NCBI RefSeq assembly: GCF_014805685.1
Contig: NC_060900.1
Location: 6,369,101 to 6,433,100 of the forward strand
DNA from: Silurus meridionalis
Taxonomy: Eukaryota; Chordata; Actinopteri; Siluriformes; Siluridae
Length of the DNA: 64,000 bases
Direction of reading: 5' to 3'
Position numbers and translations under genes: made by a program. This document shows, piece after piece, positions 41,235 to 53,474 of the stretch (positions within the stretch are counted from its first letter, which is position 1; every line of letters begins with the position of its first letter). The notes below the pieces were generated by a model. That model saw nothing but the letters and a program-made list of their open reading frames with translations. It did not search any database and had not been told where the DNA came from.

Positions 41235-43714
41235 GCTATGGCAGTGAAAAATGTGCAGACAATGTTGTAAAGGTACAACAAGTAGAAAGTTAAAAGGCTA
41301 AGGCAGTGAAAAAATGTGCAAAACCCTGAATAATCAAGTGGAACACGTATAAGAGAAATCAGCCTTGTTTAACATTGTGGATATTTATGATCTATAATAT
41401 AAGTATAAAGTACAGTTCTATTTGTATAGCTCTTTTAACTATTGACATTGTCCCAAAGCAGCTTTACAGAATTAAATACATTATATCATGTTAGCACCAT
41501 AAATTTGTCCTCTTTCTGTTCCTTTCTGTGATGATATGAAGAAGAAAGTTAGAGAAGAACCAGACTCAAAAGAGAACACACCCTTATTGACACCAAATGG
41601 CCATTCATTATAGTTTATTGATCATATTCATTATGGTTGTATGTCACTGATTTGTACTTGAATGCCAAAAACTGTTCATGATAATTGCAGCCTGAAGCCA
41701 TTCCCAAATCTATCTTCATGTTTCTTGAGTTTAATCCTCCACAGTAAACTCCCAATGCAAGTTTGTGGGTTTGTGTTTATTTCAAAACATGTTACGTTCT
41801 ACTAGAACCTTTAAATAACACAACAATACGTTGTCAGTTCTACAATAGTTTTAGATTTCCAGCTTTTTTTGGTTTTTTTCTTTCCTTGTGTTTCCCAGTT
41901 TTCCTACAAGATGTCCCACATTGTGTCCCTGTGTCTGTAATTATATATCAATTGTTATCACCTGTCCTATCCTGATAGCCCTGTATGCATTTTAGTTCCC
42001 CTCTTGTGGCAGTCTTTAGGTTTGTTTGTTAAAGTTGTTTCATTTCTGGGTATGCTTTCCTGAGTCTCCTGCTTTTTTCTCTAGTTGCCTGGTGTAAGTC
42101 TTTGTAAGAGTTTGTTTTTTTGCTTGACTTTAATAGTCCCAGAAAAAGACTTTGTGCAGCTTTGCCTCTTTCTAGAGCAAGACTTAGCTTAAGGTTTTGT
42201 TCCCAGAGTTCCTGAGTAGTTTTGTTTTTTCTCTTTTTAATTGTGAACTTTTGCTCTGCATTTATGCTGAGCTTTTGGAATTATATTTAGCTGTTTTTGG
42301 AAGGCTCCTGCCTCTCATGCAGTCAACCCTGGTTTGAGCCCTGACCCTGATGTTCATGTTTAATAGTGAAAGGATCTTGCAAATTTCTGCTTTATAGGCA
42401 TCAAGCAGTTCAGGATGTTCTGTACAACAGATGAGAGAAATAAGAGTTATGTTTTATGTAGTCAAAATGTCTCTAATCAGAATTCCAAGTCCCTGATCAG
42501 CCCAACCCTAAACCAAAAGAACATGAACAGCAGGGGTGTGAAAACAAGTAGTGCTATGATATTTACTTTGCCAGAAAAGAAAACAAGCTTACTTTAATCA
42601 ATCAAATGTAAAAGATTCCCCTAGAGTTTACATTTCTAGATATAAATAATGTCCACAATCCTAGATGTTCTTCGACATGGTAGTTTTCCAAGAAAATGTA
42701 GAACATCTTTAAAAAGCTAAAATTATAAAAGCAAGTTTATTTCTCAGATAACCTTCTGATTAATTGCTCTTTAACCATTTGTATTGCTGCCAAGTATTTT
42801 GTTAATGTGGACGGATTGCAGTGTTGACAAGATGATTAAGTTGATTTTATGCACAGCAGAACAGGGTAAAAAAAAAACTTTGGTTTGACTGGAGCCTTAA
42901 TATAGTATAGCTGATGATTTTTTAGATTTTTTTTGCCCATTATGTTTGAACAAATCCCACCTCATGTTAAAATCTAATCAAAAAATTGCTCAAATTAAAC
43001 ATTTATTAAACACGAGACTCTCCAATTAGTGCACTTGTAGCCTAAACTACAGCTGGTTGAAGGTTTGCCAACAATTAGATTTTAAATGTTACATTCTTTC
43101 TCTAAAAGCATCAATTATATTTAACCAATGAAATATACAAGGCGAGATTAAGAACGAATAATAAGAATGTAAGGCTCAGGACACAACAAGCTGATGGTCG
43201 GCCATCGGGGAATGTCAGCTTTAGTCGGCTTTAGTTGTGTTTTCTTTTGTTTTTGTGTTGTCTCTATTTGGACCACGTCAGCTGTTTTTTGGTGATTCTG
43301 CATGTCAAATTTTTTTGCATGTCAGGAATCTTTTTCCTTTTGCATGAGCAAGATCTACATTTACAAATTACGGCAGCAAATCAGGTATAAAGTATGTAAT
43401 TAGATTAGGTTGGTTTCGGATGCGTTACATTTGTGTTATAAAAGAGGAATTTGGAACAATAAGTTATTTTATAGCATTTAAAAAATATCTAATTTAAGTT
43501 GTTTGCTTCTATATAAAAAAAGAGCTTGAATAATTTAATTTCCCTGTATTTACATTTATGCTTTTGGTAGATCTACATCCAACAGATGCCTAAAATAAGC
43601 CCAAAACTGACCTCTTATATTACTTTTTAGGAGTTTATCAAAATTTAATGAGCAAATTCTACATTAAAATCTTTGTGACACTATTTTTACATAGTAACTA
43701 ATTTCATAACCCAA

Positions 43715-44186
43715 CATCAGGTATGTCATATATTGCCACGGACGGTTTAATGACAGACAATATTTTCACGGACCGGCCTTTAAGGTGTGGCAGAAAAATA
43801 CATAAAAATGAAATGAAACGACTGGCATTTTCTAAATATAAAAATAAACGTGAATCCACCGTGGTGTTTTTTGTTCATTTTTCTAGCTTGGGGGTTTCAA
43901 TTTAGCGGTAATGTATTACGTGTTAGCGGCCGGAGAAGCCCCTTTAAGAAGGTAGTGGATGTAGGTAAGACATGTGACCGAGGCATCATGATCATCATAT
44001 CTAGAGTAAGTTATAGACAGATGTGGCGGAGAGATTCCCGTAATTTTTCAAAGTAAAACATCGTCCAGTATCAGATAATAAATAAAACGGAAATAATGTA
44101 AGTTATGTATACTTTCTGTGTGGCCCGGTACCATTTAACCCACAGACCAGTGCCGGTCCGTGGCCCGGGGGTTGGGGACCACTGCT
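43715..44186 (-). mobile_element. hAT-like non-autonomous element
   Basis: The plus strand ends TGGCCCGGGGGTTGGGGACC then ACTG, with TGTGGCCCGGTACC upstream. Its reverse complement starts CAGTGGTCCCCAACCCCC, the characteristic hAT end. The interior ATTTTCACGGACCGGCCTTT and GTTTCAATTTAGCGGTAAT agree with a widespread fish repeat. The other terminus is not clear. Confidence 0.6.
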
Positions 44187-44261
44187 TTAATGTATCATGA
44201 ATGTTGTTACACAATACATTAAAGTACATGTATCCTACATGTGTATAGAAACATTAGATAT

Positions 44262-44767
44262 CTCTGTTAAATAGTTGCCTTAATTCCTTAAAAAAAAGTA
44301 GTAACTATATATCGACCACTGTAATTTCTTACAAAAACAGCAGTCTGAATGAAACCCCAAAATAAGAAAAGCATATTCTGTTGATGTGTTTTTTGTAATT
44401 CCACCTGGTTACATATGATGTTCTTTGCTGTTTTTTTACTATTATTTTTAGAACAATTTGAGGAACTTTGGCTTTCACCCAGTGGCATCTCTTCAGCCTG
44501 AAAAGGATTCACACCAGGTTTTATATTTGCAGCAATGCAGATGATACAGCACAGGAGATTTGTTGTACTTCATTTGATCACATGCAGATGTTTTTACATT
44601 TACATCAATTGTTATTACTATTCTTTTTTCACAGCGGTGTCTCTTTCATTTCTAAAACAAGTTATCATGTAGTTGGTTATTAACACATTTATTTACAGTA
44701 AAAAAGATTTTGACAACTTCTTTAAAATAAAAAAATGTATTTAAATAAAAAAAAAAATTGTTTAAAA
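44262..44767 (-). repeat. 3' flank of the array unit, copy A
   Basis: This flank (TTCTTACAAAAACAGCAGTC...GCATCTCTTCAGCCTGAAAA...) recurs at about 51366-51863 and 63395-63934 downstream of copies B and D. A TTTATT (AATAAA on the gene strand) is at 44688-44693. Reading frames in it repeat with the duplication and have no recognised product. Confidence 0.85.
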
Positions 44768-47392
44768 TTAATTTATGAGAACAGTCCGAGAGAGCGATGA
44801 CCTGAAAGAGAAAAACAGAGATTTGTTACTTTGCATAATGTGTGTTTGTGTCAGATACACAGTGTGTGTTTACTAGTGTTCATTTTGTAGGACATTATGA
44901 GGACAGTATGACTTACGCTGTGGATGGATGAAGGTAGTGCTTGGTGGGACGGCTGCCCCCTGTCAACTGCTTAGCCATAGTGATGCACAGTGGCCTCCCG
45001 CTCACCAGCTTTCCATTTAACTCTCTGATGGCATTATTGGCTTCATCAAGAGAGGAAAATCGGACGAATCCAATGCCCTTGGATCGTCCATTGTGTAGTA
45101 CCACCTGTAGAAGTCAGTGTAGAGATACAGAAAGCAAAAAAATGAGCATTACACCGCTCTCATGTAGCTAACCATGAGGAATAACGAGCACTGCCTGTAA
45201 TCCATAATATAAACAGAACAGCTATGTTCTTTTATTATCAACGTTTTGGTCTCACTGTTGAATGAACAATAAAGCACTTATATTTTAAAGGTATTTTTCT
45301 GATAGCAGGAATTTGCTGCAAGTTTAAACTGGTTCTGGTATAATAGAGGATCTAATGCGAAGTAAACACTTTATTGGAAAAGGAATAAACATCAGTAATT
45401 GTAAGTGACCTTTGCGCTGGTGAGGTTTCCATGTGGCAAGAACAAATCACGCAGTCGATTTTGATCCACACCGTAGTCGAGGTTCTTTATGAACAGTTCG
45501 ACTTCCTACAGAAAAGAAAACAAATTCAGCATCCAGTGTTTGAGTGCATATGGGTGTTTGCATTGCTGACTTTAATAATACATACTGATCAATCACTCAG
45601 TTATTATTAGTCATTATTACAAACCAATTATTAAGCCAAAAATGTGACCAAACAAAGATATGACAAAACATCATCCAAATTTCATGAAAGTCTCTATAAA
45701 ATACACTGGAAAAAAGAATCAGAATAGTACCTGGGTGTCCAGTCCGAGGGGCTGCGGTGTGGACTGCCTGTTCCACTGCTGCTGATTTGTTTTTCCAAGA
45801 TCTGGAACTGAATCTGTAGATGCAGCCAATCATCTCATTTTAGCATCCAATCAGTAGGTAAGACTTGCTAACATTAATAGTATGCTTCTGTTTTTAAGTT
45901 TTAATTGCATTTAACACAAAACTAATCAAACAGCTTTGACTCACTCTGTGGATGGATGTTCTTGTTCTCATTGGGTCTGGGGTCTGGGCAAGGTATTGAA
46001 GGCGAGATAGTTTCCACCTTCATGCCGTGACTTCGTCCCTGGGTGGTCTGAGAGGGACTTACGTACACCGGCCTGCTGCCCAGCACCCTGCCGTTCATCT
46101 CCACGATGGCTGCTCGAGCCTCATCGGGAGATGAAAACGTCACATACCCAATGCCTTTTGATCGCCCGTTCTCCATCTTGACCTGTACGGGAACGCGAGC
46201 AGAAACAGTAAGCAAATAATTCGCATCAAAAGTGTTAGAGGTTAGCGATATCAGAGCTCTCCACAATCAGAAAATACACCAGCTGAGTACAGGGAGGAAA
46301 CCCCAAGTTATTGGGAAAGAAATCAAATGTAAGGATTAGTAGTTATAAATTACCTGTGCATTGAGGACAGTCCCAAATCTCAGGAACGCTTCATAAAGGT
46401 TCCTGTCATCCACAGTGCAGTCCAGATTTCTTAGCAGCAGTGTAACTGACTACAAAACAATAACATCCAGTGTGTTAATGACTTGTCTTGGCTTAATAAA
46501 AAACAGCAAAACACAGCTGTACAAAATAAAAATTCAGTATTGGACTTTTAAGCAAGTTTTTCTGTGTGATTCAGGATAATCACATTTATGGTGAGACATA
46601 AACACCTTAAACAATGTCTGATTCATAAATCATAATTTACCTGATTATCTACACACAGTTTTACATTTTCTCAAATTCTCTAAAGTCTCCAAATTTAGAA
46701 ATAATTGGCTACATTTTAAAACATACAACATGCAAACAGATTTTTCTCCTCTACCTTGGTGTTCTTGCTGAGGCGTTCTTTAGGGGGTTTATTTGTGCGA
46801 GCAGGCTGCTGCTGGACTTCAGCCTGTTCTTTTTGTTCCTCCACCTTCTTTCCCTTCACCATCTGCTTGTCCACCTTCCGCTTCTCAACAATCTGCTCCT
46901 CTACCTCCATCTCCATTGGAATCTGCGCTTCCACCTTCTGCTTCTCCACCTGGCTGAATGTATTCATGCTCCAGGGATCCTGGTTTAAACAGAGAATTAG
47001 ATTGTTAGAAACACAACAAAAAAATGATTTGTTTAATGCATTTCCAACTTATAAAGAAGCTTTAAGTCTTACATATATGCAGAAAGGTTGGAGATTCTCC
47101 ATCTCATTGTCCAATTCGTCCATGATATCACCCCATGAACGATTCTCAAGAAAGGATTTCTGAAAAAGAGCCTGAACAAAGAAACAAAGTTGGCTTTAAA
47201 GATGCTCAGCTCTTCAGGGGCTGAAAGACACTGAGATCTTTTAAAATATTTAAAAGCAAATGTGAAAATCTTCACATAAGCTACTACAGCTAGCATACAA
47301 TGCTAAATTGCAATTTAGCATTCATAGGGACATAAGAGGCTACTACTGAGAATTAAATAACTTTTTCTAAGTATGTGATTACAACTTACCAT
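44768..47392 (-). CDS. Two-RRM poly(A)-binding-protein-like gene, copy A (intact)
   Basis: Inferred exons: 47392-47390 (ATG only), 47159-47073, 46979-46755, 46449-46354, 46182-45945, 45813-45731, 45505-45410, 45104-44917, 44801-44768. All are GT-AG and phase-consistent, giving 349 aa. An acidic N-terminus ([16 protein letters not shown]) leads to a Lys/Glu/Gln-rich, coiled-coil-like exon with KVEEQ/KVDKQ repeats. RRM-A ([22 protein letters not shown]1 [10 protein letters not shown]), a Gln-rich linker, then RRM-B ([22 protein letters not shown]1 [10 protein letters not shown]) follow. The RRMs resemble PABPC RRM3/RRM4, including the GNLTSAK border and KSKGFGFV-type RNP1. There is no PABC domain. 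RNA binding is likely; the biological role is unknown. The one-codon first exon is the weakest part. Upstream lies a perfect CRE. Confidence 0.75.
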
Positions 47393-47611
47393 TGTCAAAA
47401 TGTGAAAAGTGGACTAGTAAATCACAAAAAAAAAATGTTAATGTGAAGAAATATCTCTGGTCTTGAAGAAATATCTCTGGTTGCAGTGTATTTGTGTGTG
47501 TGTGTGTGTGTGTATTTGTGTTTATGTGTTTAGGCAATGGTTGTCATGGTAATTTACCCTCAATCGGCCTTCATTTGCCGTTTCCATTCATTGGTCTGTT
47601 GCGAAGATTGC

Positions 47612-47637
47612 TACACCAATCAGGTATGTTGACGTCA
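47612..47637 (-). promoter_or_regulatory. CCAAT box and CRE upstream of copy A
   Basis: TGACGTCA (47630-47637), a perfect cAMP response element, and CACCAATCAG (about 47614) lie about 230 bp upstream of the inferred start of copy A. At the matching place beside copy B (53472-53495) the CRE is changed to AACGTCAT. Confidence 0.45.
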
Positions 47638-49411
47638 CAAGAAAGGCGTGGCTTCCAGGATCAATTCCAGCAGTTTACGATGGCGGCATCACACCGCCAC
47701 ACCAATAGGGGGCAACAGGCGCTCCCAAAAGACACTAGTGGTTAATAAAGTTCTTGTCTTCGTGAAAAGACGTATAGCTTCTGTTTCTTCATTGTTTTTT
47801 ATAGGTATGAATATATTTTATTAAAATGTTCACATTATTGTACTTATGTTAATGAAAAGAGGTGAAATTTTGTAGTAGATATAATCTACAAAAAGTGTTT
47901 TAATTGACAGAGGATTATACAAACAGCTAAAATGTAGATTAATCTGTATGTTTTCAGCAGGATTTATTCTCACTGATGTGTAAAAGAGATGTTTGATTTT
48001 ATGAAAGTGTCGAATCTGTCATCCATGTTGGTTTAAGAGGGTTACAGAGTTACGGCTCCCAGCGTATGCTCCATTTTCAGTTCAGCTCGTGCTTTTGGTG
48101 TGTTAGTGATGGTCGTTCATCATCGATTTGATCATTTTTTTTATTAGTTTTTAATGTGACTCTGATGAGCATCGCTTAAATCTCTGTAAGTTATGTACAG
48201 AACACAGAATTGAGTCGTTTACCTCTCGATTCTTCAAATAAATGAAATGTTTGAAATAAAATGAAAACTAAGATATTTCTTTTGGTGTGAAATCTGTTCT
48301 GGAAGGGTTTCAGATTTAGTGAAATTTTGGTCTCCATTTGTCAGATGTTTAAATCGATGTGTTAATTGTAGAATTGTTTCAGAAATTGATTTAGAGAATA
48401 GAATTTGCTCTGTGCACAGCAACCCTCAGGTCAGAGTCTGTGAACATTTTCACTTCTTCTGAACCAGAGTTCTGCAACCTTTATGACCCCAAAAAAAGCC
48501 TCTTTCTCACTAAATAAAATTTGCCTGGAGCTGCTAAAAATATTTAATTGAATGTAGTACAAGTTGTTTTTTGCAGCTAAAAGGTAGTTGGGTATTTTCA
48601 CCACGAGGTGGCACTAGTGTGATTTCTATTGTATTTGGATGTTAGCTATTTGTACCTTTTTGTCCCTAGTAAGATGTGAAAGTGTTGCAATGGGAATGGA
48701 AAAGTTGCATCGTGAAATAGATGCTCTGATATTTTAATAAAAAATTTTTTTTTTACATCTTCTCTGTCTGAACACCTTTCTGCACTTTATTATCTCCTGA
48801 GTTGCAGCAAAACCAGCAACTGTTGTTGAGTTTGGAGACTTTATCCACTGTATGAAGTTAAATTTGCTCTGCTCAGTTTTCTGCAGCATAGTAAAAATTT
48901 ATAAACCTTGAATATATACACAGCTAATTTTTAAAAGGAAGTAAACGTGTATTCACATTATATTGCATGCTTATTAATTTTTGGACAATAAATAGCAGAA
49001 TATGTCTAAATGAATATAAATTTATGTGTTAAGTTAAGCGACGATATCCTACTCTGTAGACTCTCGCATAGGGCGACCCTACGGAGCTGAACCCCAGGAT
49101 TTTTCGATGATAAATGTATCTAATACTAATCACTCTTCTGCTATGACTAACGTCACCCAGTGCATAGAAGATTATTATTTTTAATATTCTTTGCCAATAA
49201 ATGCAATAAATATGACATATGCAACTAGATAACAGATCAAATATTCACATACATAATCCCTGTGATCTCCAAGATAAAGTTTAGTTTTAAAGTAACCAAC
49301 AGTTTAGTGTTTATGAACGCTTGGATGTCAGTGGGTTTTACTCTCGACGCAAGCGCACTTTAGTTTATATTGAGTTGTTTTGTTGAATGTCATGGTTGCA
49401 CTGTGTCAAAT

Positions 49412-49483
49412 GGCATGATGGCCAAGTGGCAAGGCGTCGGTCTTGTAAACTGAAGATCACGGGTTCAATTCCCGTTCGTCCCT
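49412..49483 (+). pseudogene. tRNA-Thr(UGU) copy with acceptor mismatch
   Basis: 72 nt, nearly identical to 61636-61707, with anticodon loop CTTGTAA and T-arm ACGGGTTCAATTCCCGT. The 3' acceptor strand reads TCGTCCC, so position 3 (C) faces C instead of G. The anticodon stem has one G-T wobble (TCGGT/ACTGA). Probably a decaying duplicate. Confidence 0.75.
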
Positions 49484-49644
49484 GTTTGGTGTATCCTTCT
49501 GCTGTTTTCACTTTAATCTTCAGAAGTTCCATCAAATTTCTGATCAACTTGAAACAGTTTCTTGGTATTGCCTTTGCTTTCTCCAGGCAAAACTCAAATT
49601 GCTGACAAGGTGTTGTGAGATGTAATTTTTCAAGTGTGAGCTCC

Positions 49645-50389
49645 TGGGATGAGAGAAGTAAGGAGGTTGAGAAGAGCCTGGAGAGGTGGAGATATGCGCT
49701 GGAGAGAAGGGAAATAAAAGTCAGTAGGAGTAAGACAGAGTACATGTGCGTAAATGAGAGGGAGTGCAGTGGAGTGGTGCGGTGCGGTTGCAGGGAGAAG
49801 GTGGTGGAGCTCAGGTACACGGAGTCAACAGTGCAAATTAATGGAGTGTGTGTTGGGGAAGTGAAGAAAAGAGTGCAGGCAGGGTGGGGTGGGTGGAGAA
49901 GAGTGACAGGAGTGATTTATGATAGAAGGGTATTTGCAAGAATGAAAGTTTATAGGACTGTGGTGAGACCTGCGTTGTTGTATGGTTTAGAGACAGTGGC
50001 ATTGAGAAAAAGGAAAGAGGTGGAGCTGGAGGTAGCAGAGCTGAAGATGTTAAGGTTTTCGTTGAGAGTGACGAGGATGGACAAGATTTGAAATGAGTTT
50101 ATTAGAGGGACAGTGCATGTAGGATGTTTTGGTGACAAGGTGAGGGAGGCGAGATGGAGATGGTTTGGACATGTGCAGAGGAGGGACATGAGTTATATTG
50201 GTAGGAGAATGCTGAGGATGGAGCCACCAGGAAGGAGGAAAAGAGGAAGACCAAGGAGAGACCTGGTGAGGGAAGACATGCAGGTAGTTGGTGTGAAAGA
50301 GGCAGATGTAGAGGACAGGAGGGTATGGAGACGGATGATCCTCTGTGGCGACCCATAATGGGAGCAGCCGAAAGAAGAAGAAGAAGATA
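49645..50389 (+). mobile_element. LINE ORF2 C-terminal fragment
   Basis: Two adjoining frames encode a non-LTR retrotransposon C-terminus: TVVRPALLYGLETVALRKR, then after one stop and frame change RWRWFGHVQRRDMSYIGRRM, PPGRRKRGRPRRDL and RRMILCGDP. The stop at 50089-50091 and the frame change show it is dead. It ends in an (AGA)-rich tail (AAAGAAGAAGAAGAAG). It is absent at the matching position beside copy C, so it inserted after duplication or was replaced there. Confidence 0.85.
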
Positions 50390-50584
50390 AGCAATGTGCC
50401 ATTGTGTATTTACCGTGTCTCAGCAGATGCACCTTTGTACACCATTGCCTAAACACCACTTCTAAATTCCATACGGATTACATATTCAGAGAATATTCGA
50501 CGATTTATGGCATTATGAAGAAAAAAATACCACAAAAGTAGTATTTTATTTATTTATTTGATATCTGAGTAAAGAAAGGATGTT

Positions 50585-51365
50585 ATAAATAAATGGATGT
50601 TGCGCTAATATCGTCTAATTTTTATTTATTTATATTTATAATAAAAACGGTCGAACAGAAATACGCGCTGTATGCGAGCTTTAGTGGAGCTTGCTTTGTG
50701 TACAGGGGTGTACATGGTCATGCTGGAACGGGTTTGGATTAGAGCCCATATAGATAAAAATATATAAATATTATTGTGTTTTATAATTAGGATTTTTACT
50801 GTGTCCTGATTACATGGCTGTCAGCAGGTTTGGGCAAAGATACATCAAAATGTATTTTAAAATAAAATACCAAATACCCTAACTTTAAGAGTATCAAAAT
50901 AAACTATTAAAGACAGCAGCCACACCATTTATGAATGTAAACTACTGTATTTTTGCATTTTAAAAATACTTAAAAAATACTGTTACAAGGGAGCAAGAAA
51001 TTTCTTCACAAACCTTCCATCAATTGGCCTATTTGATCTATTCCTTCACTATTACACTGAATTAGTTGATTAAGTAAACAATGTTTGATAGCAACAGCTT
51101 TTCTATGGCAATAAATATGACATGTGCAACCAGATAACAGATCAAATATCCACATACATAATCCCTGTGATATCCAAGATAAAGGTTAGTTTTAAAGTAA
51201 CCAACAGTTTAGTGTTTATGAATGTTTGGATGTCAGTGCATTTTACTCTCTACACAAGCATGCTTTAGTGTATGTTGACTTGTTTTGTTAAGTTAATAAA
51301 AAAAAAATTACAAATTTGTACACATACGTTATTATATATGTCTCAAGCAACCAATTTGGTATTTT
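50585..51365 (-). repeat. array unit segment shared with 62605-63395
   Basis: Both stretches contain AAACGGTCGAACAGAAATAC, GCGAGCTTTAGTGGAGCTTG and AGATTTGGGCAAAGATAC-like blocks in the same order, with only scattered differences. They are paralogous parts of the tandem unit downstream of copies B and D. Confidence 0.9.
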
Positions 51366-51863
51366 AGATTTCTTACAAAAACAGCAGTCTGAATGAAACC
51401 CCAAAATAAGAAAAGTATATTCTGTTGATGTGTTTTTTCTAATTCCACCTGGTTACATATGATGTTCTTTGCTGTTTTTTTTTTACTATTATTTTTAGAA
51501 CAATTTGAGGAACTTTGGCTTTCACCCAATGGCATCTCTTCAGCCTGAAAAGGATTCACACCAGGTTTTATATTTGCAGCCATGCAGATGATACAGCACA
51601 GGAGTTTTGTTGTACTTCATTTGATCACATGCAGATGTTTTTACATTTACATCAACTGTTATTACTATTCTCTTTTCACAGCGGTGTCTCTTTCATTTCT
51701 AAAACAAGTTATCATGTATTAAGAGGGAATTTTATGATGATAAATAATGAAGCACCTTCATCGTAGTTGGTTATTTACACATTTATTTACAGTAAAAAAG
51801 ATTCTGACAATTTCTTTAAAATATAAAAATATTTATTTAAATAAAAAACAAAATTGTTTTAAA

Positions 51864-53474
51864 TTAATTTAGGAGAACAGTCCAACAGAGCGATGACCTG
51901 AAAGAGAAAAACAGAGATTTTTTACTTTGCATAATGTGTGTGTTTGTCAGATACACAGTGTGTATTTACTAGTGTTCATTTTGTAGGACATTATGAGGAC
52001 AGTATGACTTACGCTGTGGATGGAACCACTGCATGTTTCTGGACGGATGAAGGTAGGGCTTGGTGGGACGGCTGCCCCCTGTCCACTGTTTAGCCATAGT
52101 GATGCATAGTGGCCTCCCGCTCACCAGCTTTCCATTTAACTCTCTGATGGCATTATTGGCTTCATCAAGAGAGGAAAATCGGACGAATCCAATGCCCTTG
52201 GATCGTCCATTGTGTAGTACCACCTGTAGAAGTCAGTGTAGAGATACAGAAAGCAAAAAAATGAGCATTACACCGCTCTCATGTAGCTAACCATGAGGAA
52301 TAACGAGCACTGCCTGTAATCCATAATATAAACAGAACAGCTATGTTCTTTTATTATCAACGTTCTGGTCTCACTGTTGAATAAACAATGAAGCACTTAT
52401 ATTTTAAAGGTATTTTTCTGATAGCAGGAATTTGCTGCAAGTGTACACTGGTTCTGGTATAATAGAGGATCTAATGCGAAGTAAACACTTTATTGGAAAA
52501 GGAATAAATATCAGTAATTGTAAGTGACCTTCGCGCTGGTGAGGTTTCCATGTGGCAAGAACAAATCACGCAGTCGATTTTGATCCACACCGTAGTCGAG
52601 GTTCTTTATGAACAGTTCGACTTCCTACAGAAAATAGAACAAATTCAACATCCAGTGTTTGAGTGCATATGGGTGTTTGCATTGGTGACTCTAATAATAC
52701 ATACTGATCAATCACTCAGTTATTAAACAGATTATTAGGCCAAAAAAGTGACCAACCAAAGATTTGACAAAAACATCATCCAAATCATGAAAGTCTCAGA
52801 TATAGAATAGAAAAAGAATCAGAATAGTACCTGGGTGTCCAGTCCGAGGGGCTGCGGTGTGGACTGCCTGTTCCACTGCTGCTGATTTGTTTGTCCAAGA
52901 TCTGGAACTGAATCTGTAGATGCAGCCAATCATCTCATTTTAGAATCCAATCAGTAGGTAAGACTTGCTAACATTAATAGTATGCTTCTGTTTTTAATCT
53001 TAAATTGCATTTATCACAAAACTAATCAACAGCTTTGACTCACTCTGTGGATGGATGTTTTTGTTCTCATTGGGTCTGGGCAGGGTTTCGAAGGCGAGAT
53101 GGTTTCCACCTTCATGCCGTGACTTCGTCCCTGGGTGGTCTGAGAGGGACTTAAATACACCGGCCTGCTGCCCAGCACCCTGCCGTTCATCTCCACGATG
53201 GCTGCTTGAGCCTCGTCGGGAGATGAAAACGTCACATACCCAATGCCTTTTGATCGCCCGTTCTCCATCTTGACCTGTACGGGAACGCGAGCAGAAACAG
53301 AAAGCAAAGAATGCGCATCAAAAGTATTAGAGGTTAGCAATATTAGAGCTCTCCACAATCAGAAAATACACCAGCTAAGTACGGGGAGGAAACCCCAAGT
53401 TATTGGGAAAGAAATCAAATGTAAGGATTAGTAGTTATAAATGACCTGTGCATTGAGGACAGTCCCAAATCACC
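51864..53474 (-). pseudogene. Two-RRM PABP-like gene, copy B (5'-truncated, frameshifted)
   Basis: Retained exon equivalents: 53474-53446 (only the 3' part of the first RRM-A exon), 53274-53044, 52913-52831, 52624-52529, 52223-52013 and 51897-51864. The sequence jumps from CCCAAAT (RRM-A exon) to CACCAATCAGG, which in copy A lies 1.2 kb further upstream, so exons 1-3 and most of exon 4 are deleted. The second RRM-A exon is 231 instead of 238 bp (one GGTCTGG unit lost), a frameshift. RRM-B remains open and nearly identical to copy A. Its last full exon carries 23 extra bases, changing the C-terminal frame. A short RRM-B-only product cannot be excluded. Confidence 0.8.

Larger units (their letters stand above)
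37960..44260. other. mthfr to RRM-array spacer, no gene seen
   Basis: No spliceable coding sequence was recognised. It contains the repeats listed at 38357, 40333, 41086 and 43715, a short (TTA)n run near 38832-38862, and a LINE/SINE-tail-like fragment at about 41410-41480 (TTCTATTTGTATAGCTCTTT, CAAAGCAGCTTTACAGAA). Confidence 0.6.
47400..51365. other. spacer between copies A and B
   Basis: Unique to the array and largely repeated further right: 47618-48830 matches 53471-54700, and 48835-49650 matches 61060-61875. It holds the tRNA-like copy at 49412 and the LINE fragment at 49645. An imperfect direct repeat of GAAGAAATATCTCTGGT lies near 47445-47480. Confidence 0.7.

Noticed and set aside
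44288..44683. Repeated open frames (MAFTQWHLFSLKRIHTRFYIC on plus, its antisense on minus) beside copies A, B and D
   Set aside because: They recur because the whole unit is duplicated. The frame is conserved no better than its surroundings, and there is no domain. Treated as 3' flank of the RRM gene.
47675..47690. GATGGCGGC as a YY1 promoter element on the plus strand
   Set aside because: The motif is short, faces away from copy A, and no plus-strand transcript is suggested. Kept only as a possible bidirectional promoter hint.
49365..49820. 151-codon minus-strand frame across the tRNA copy
   Set aside because: Antisense to the tRNA-Thr copy and the LINE fragment; composition and repetition at 61.6 kb explain it without a gene.
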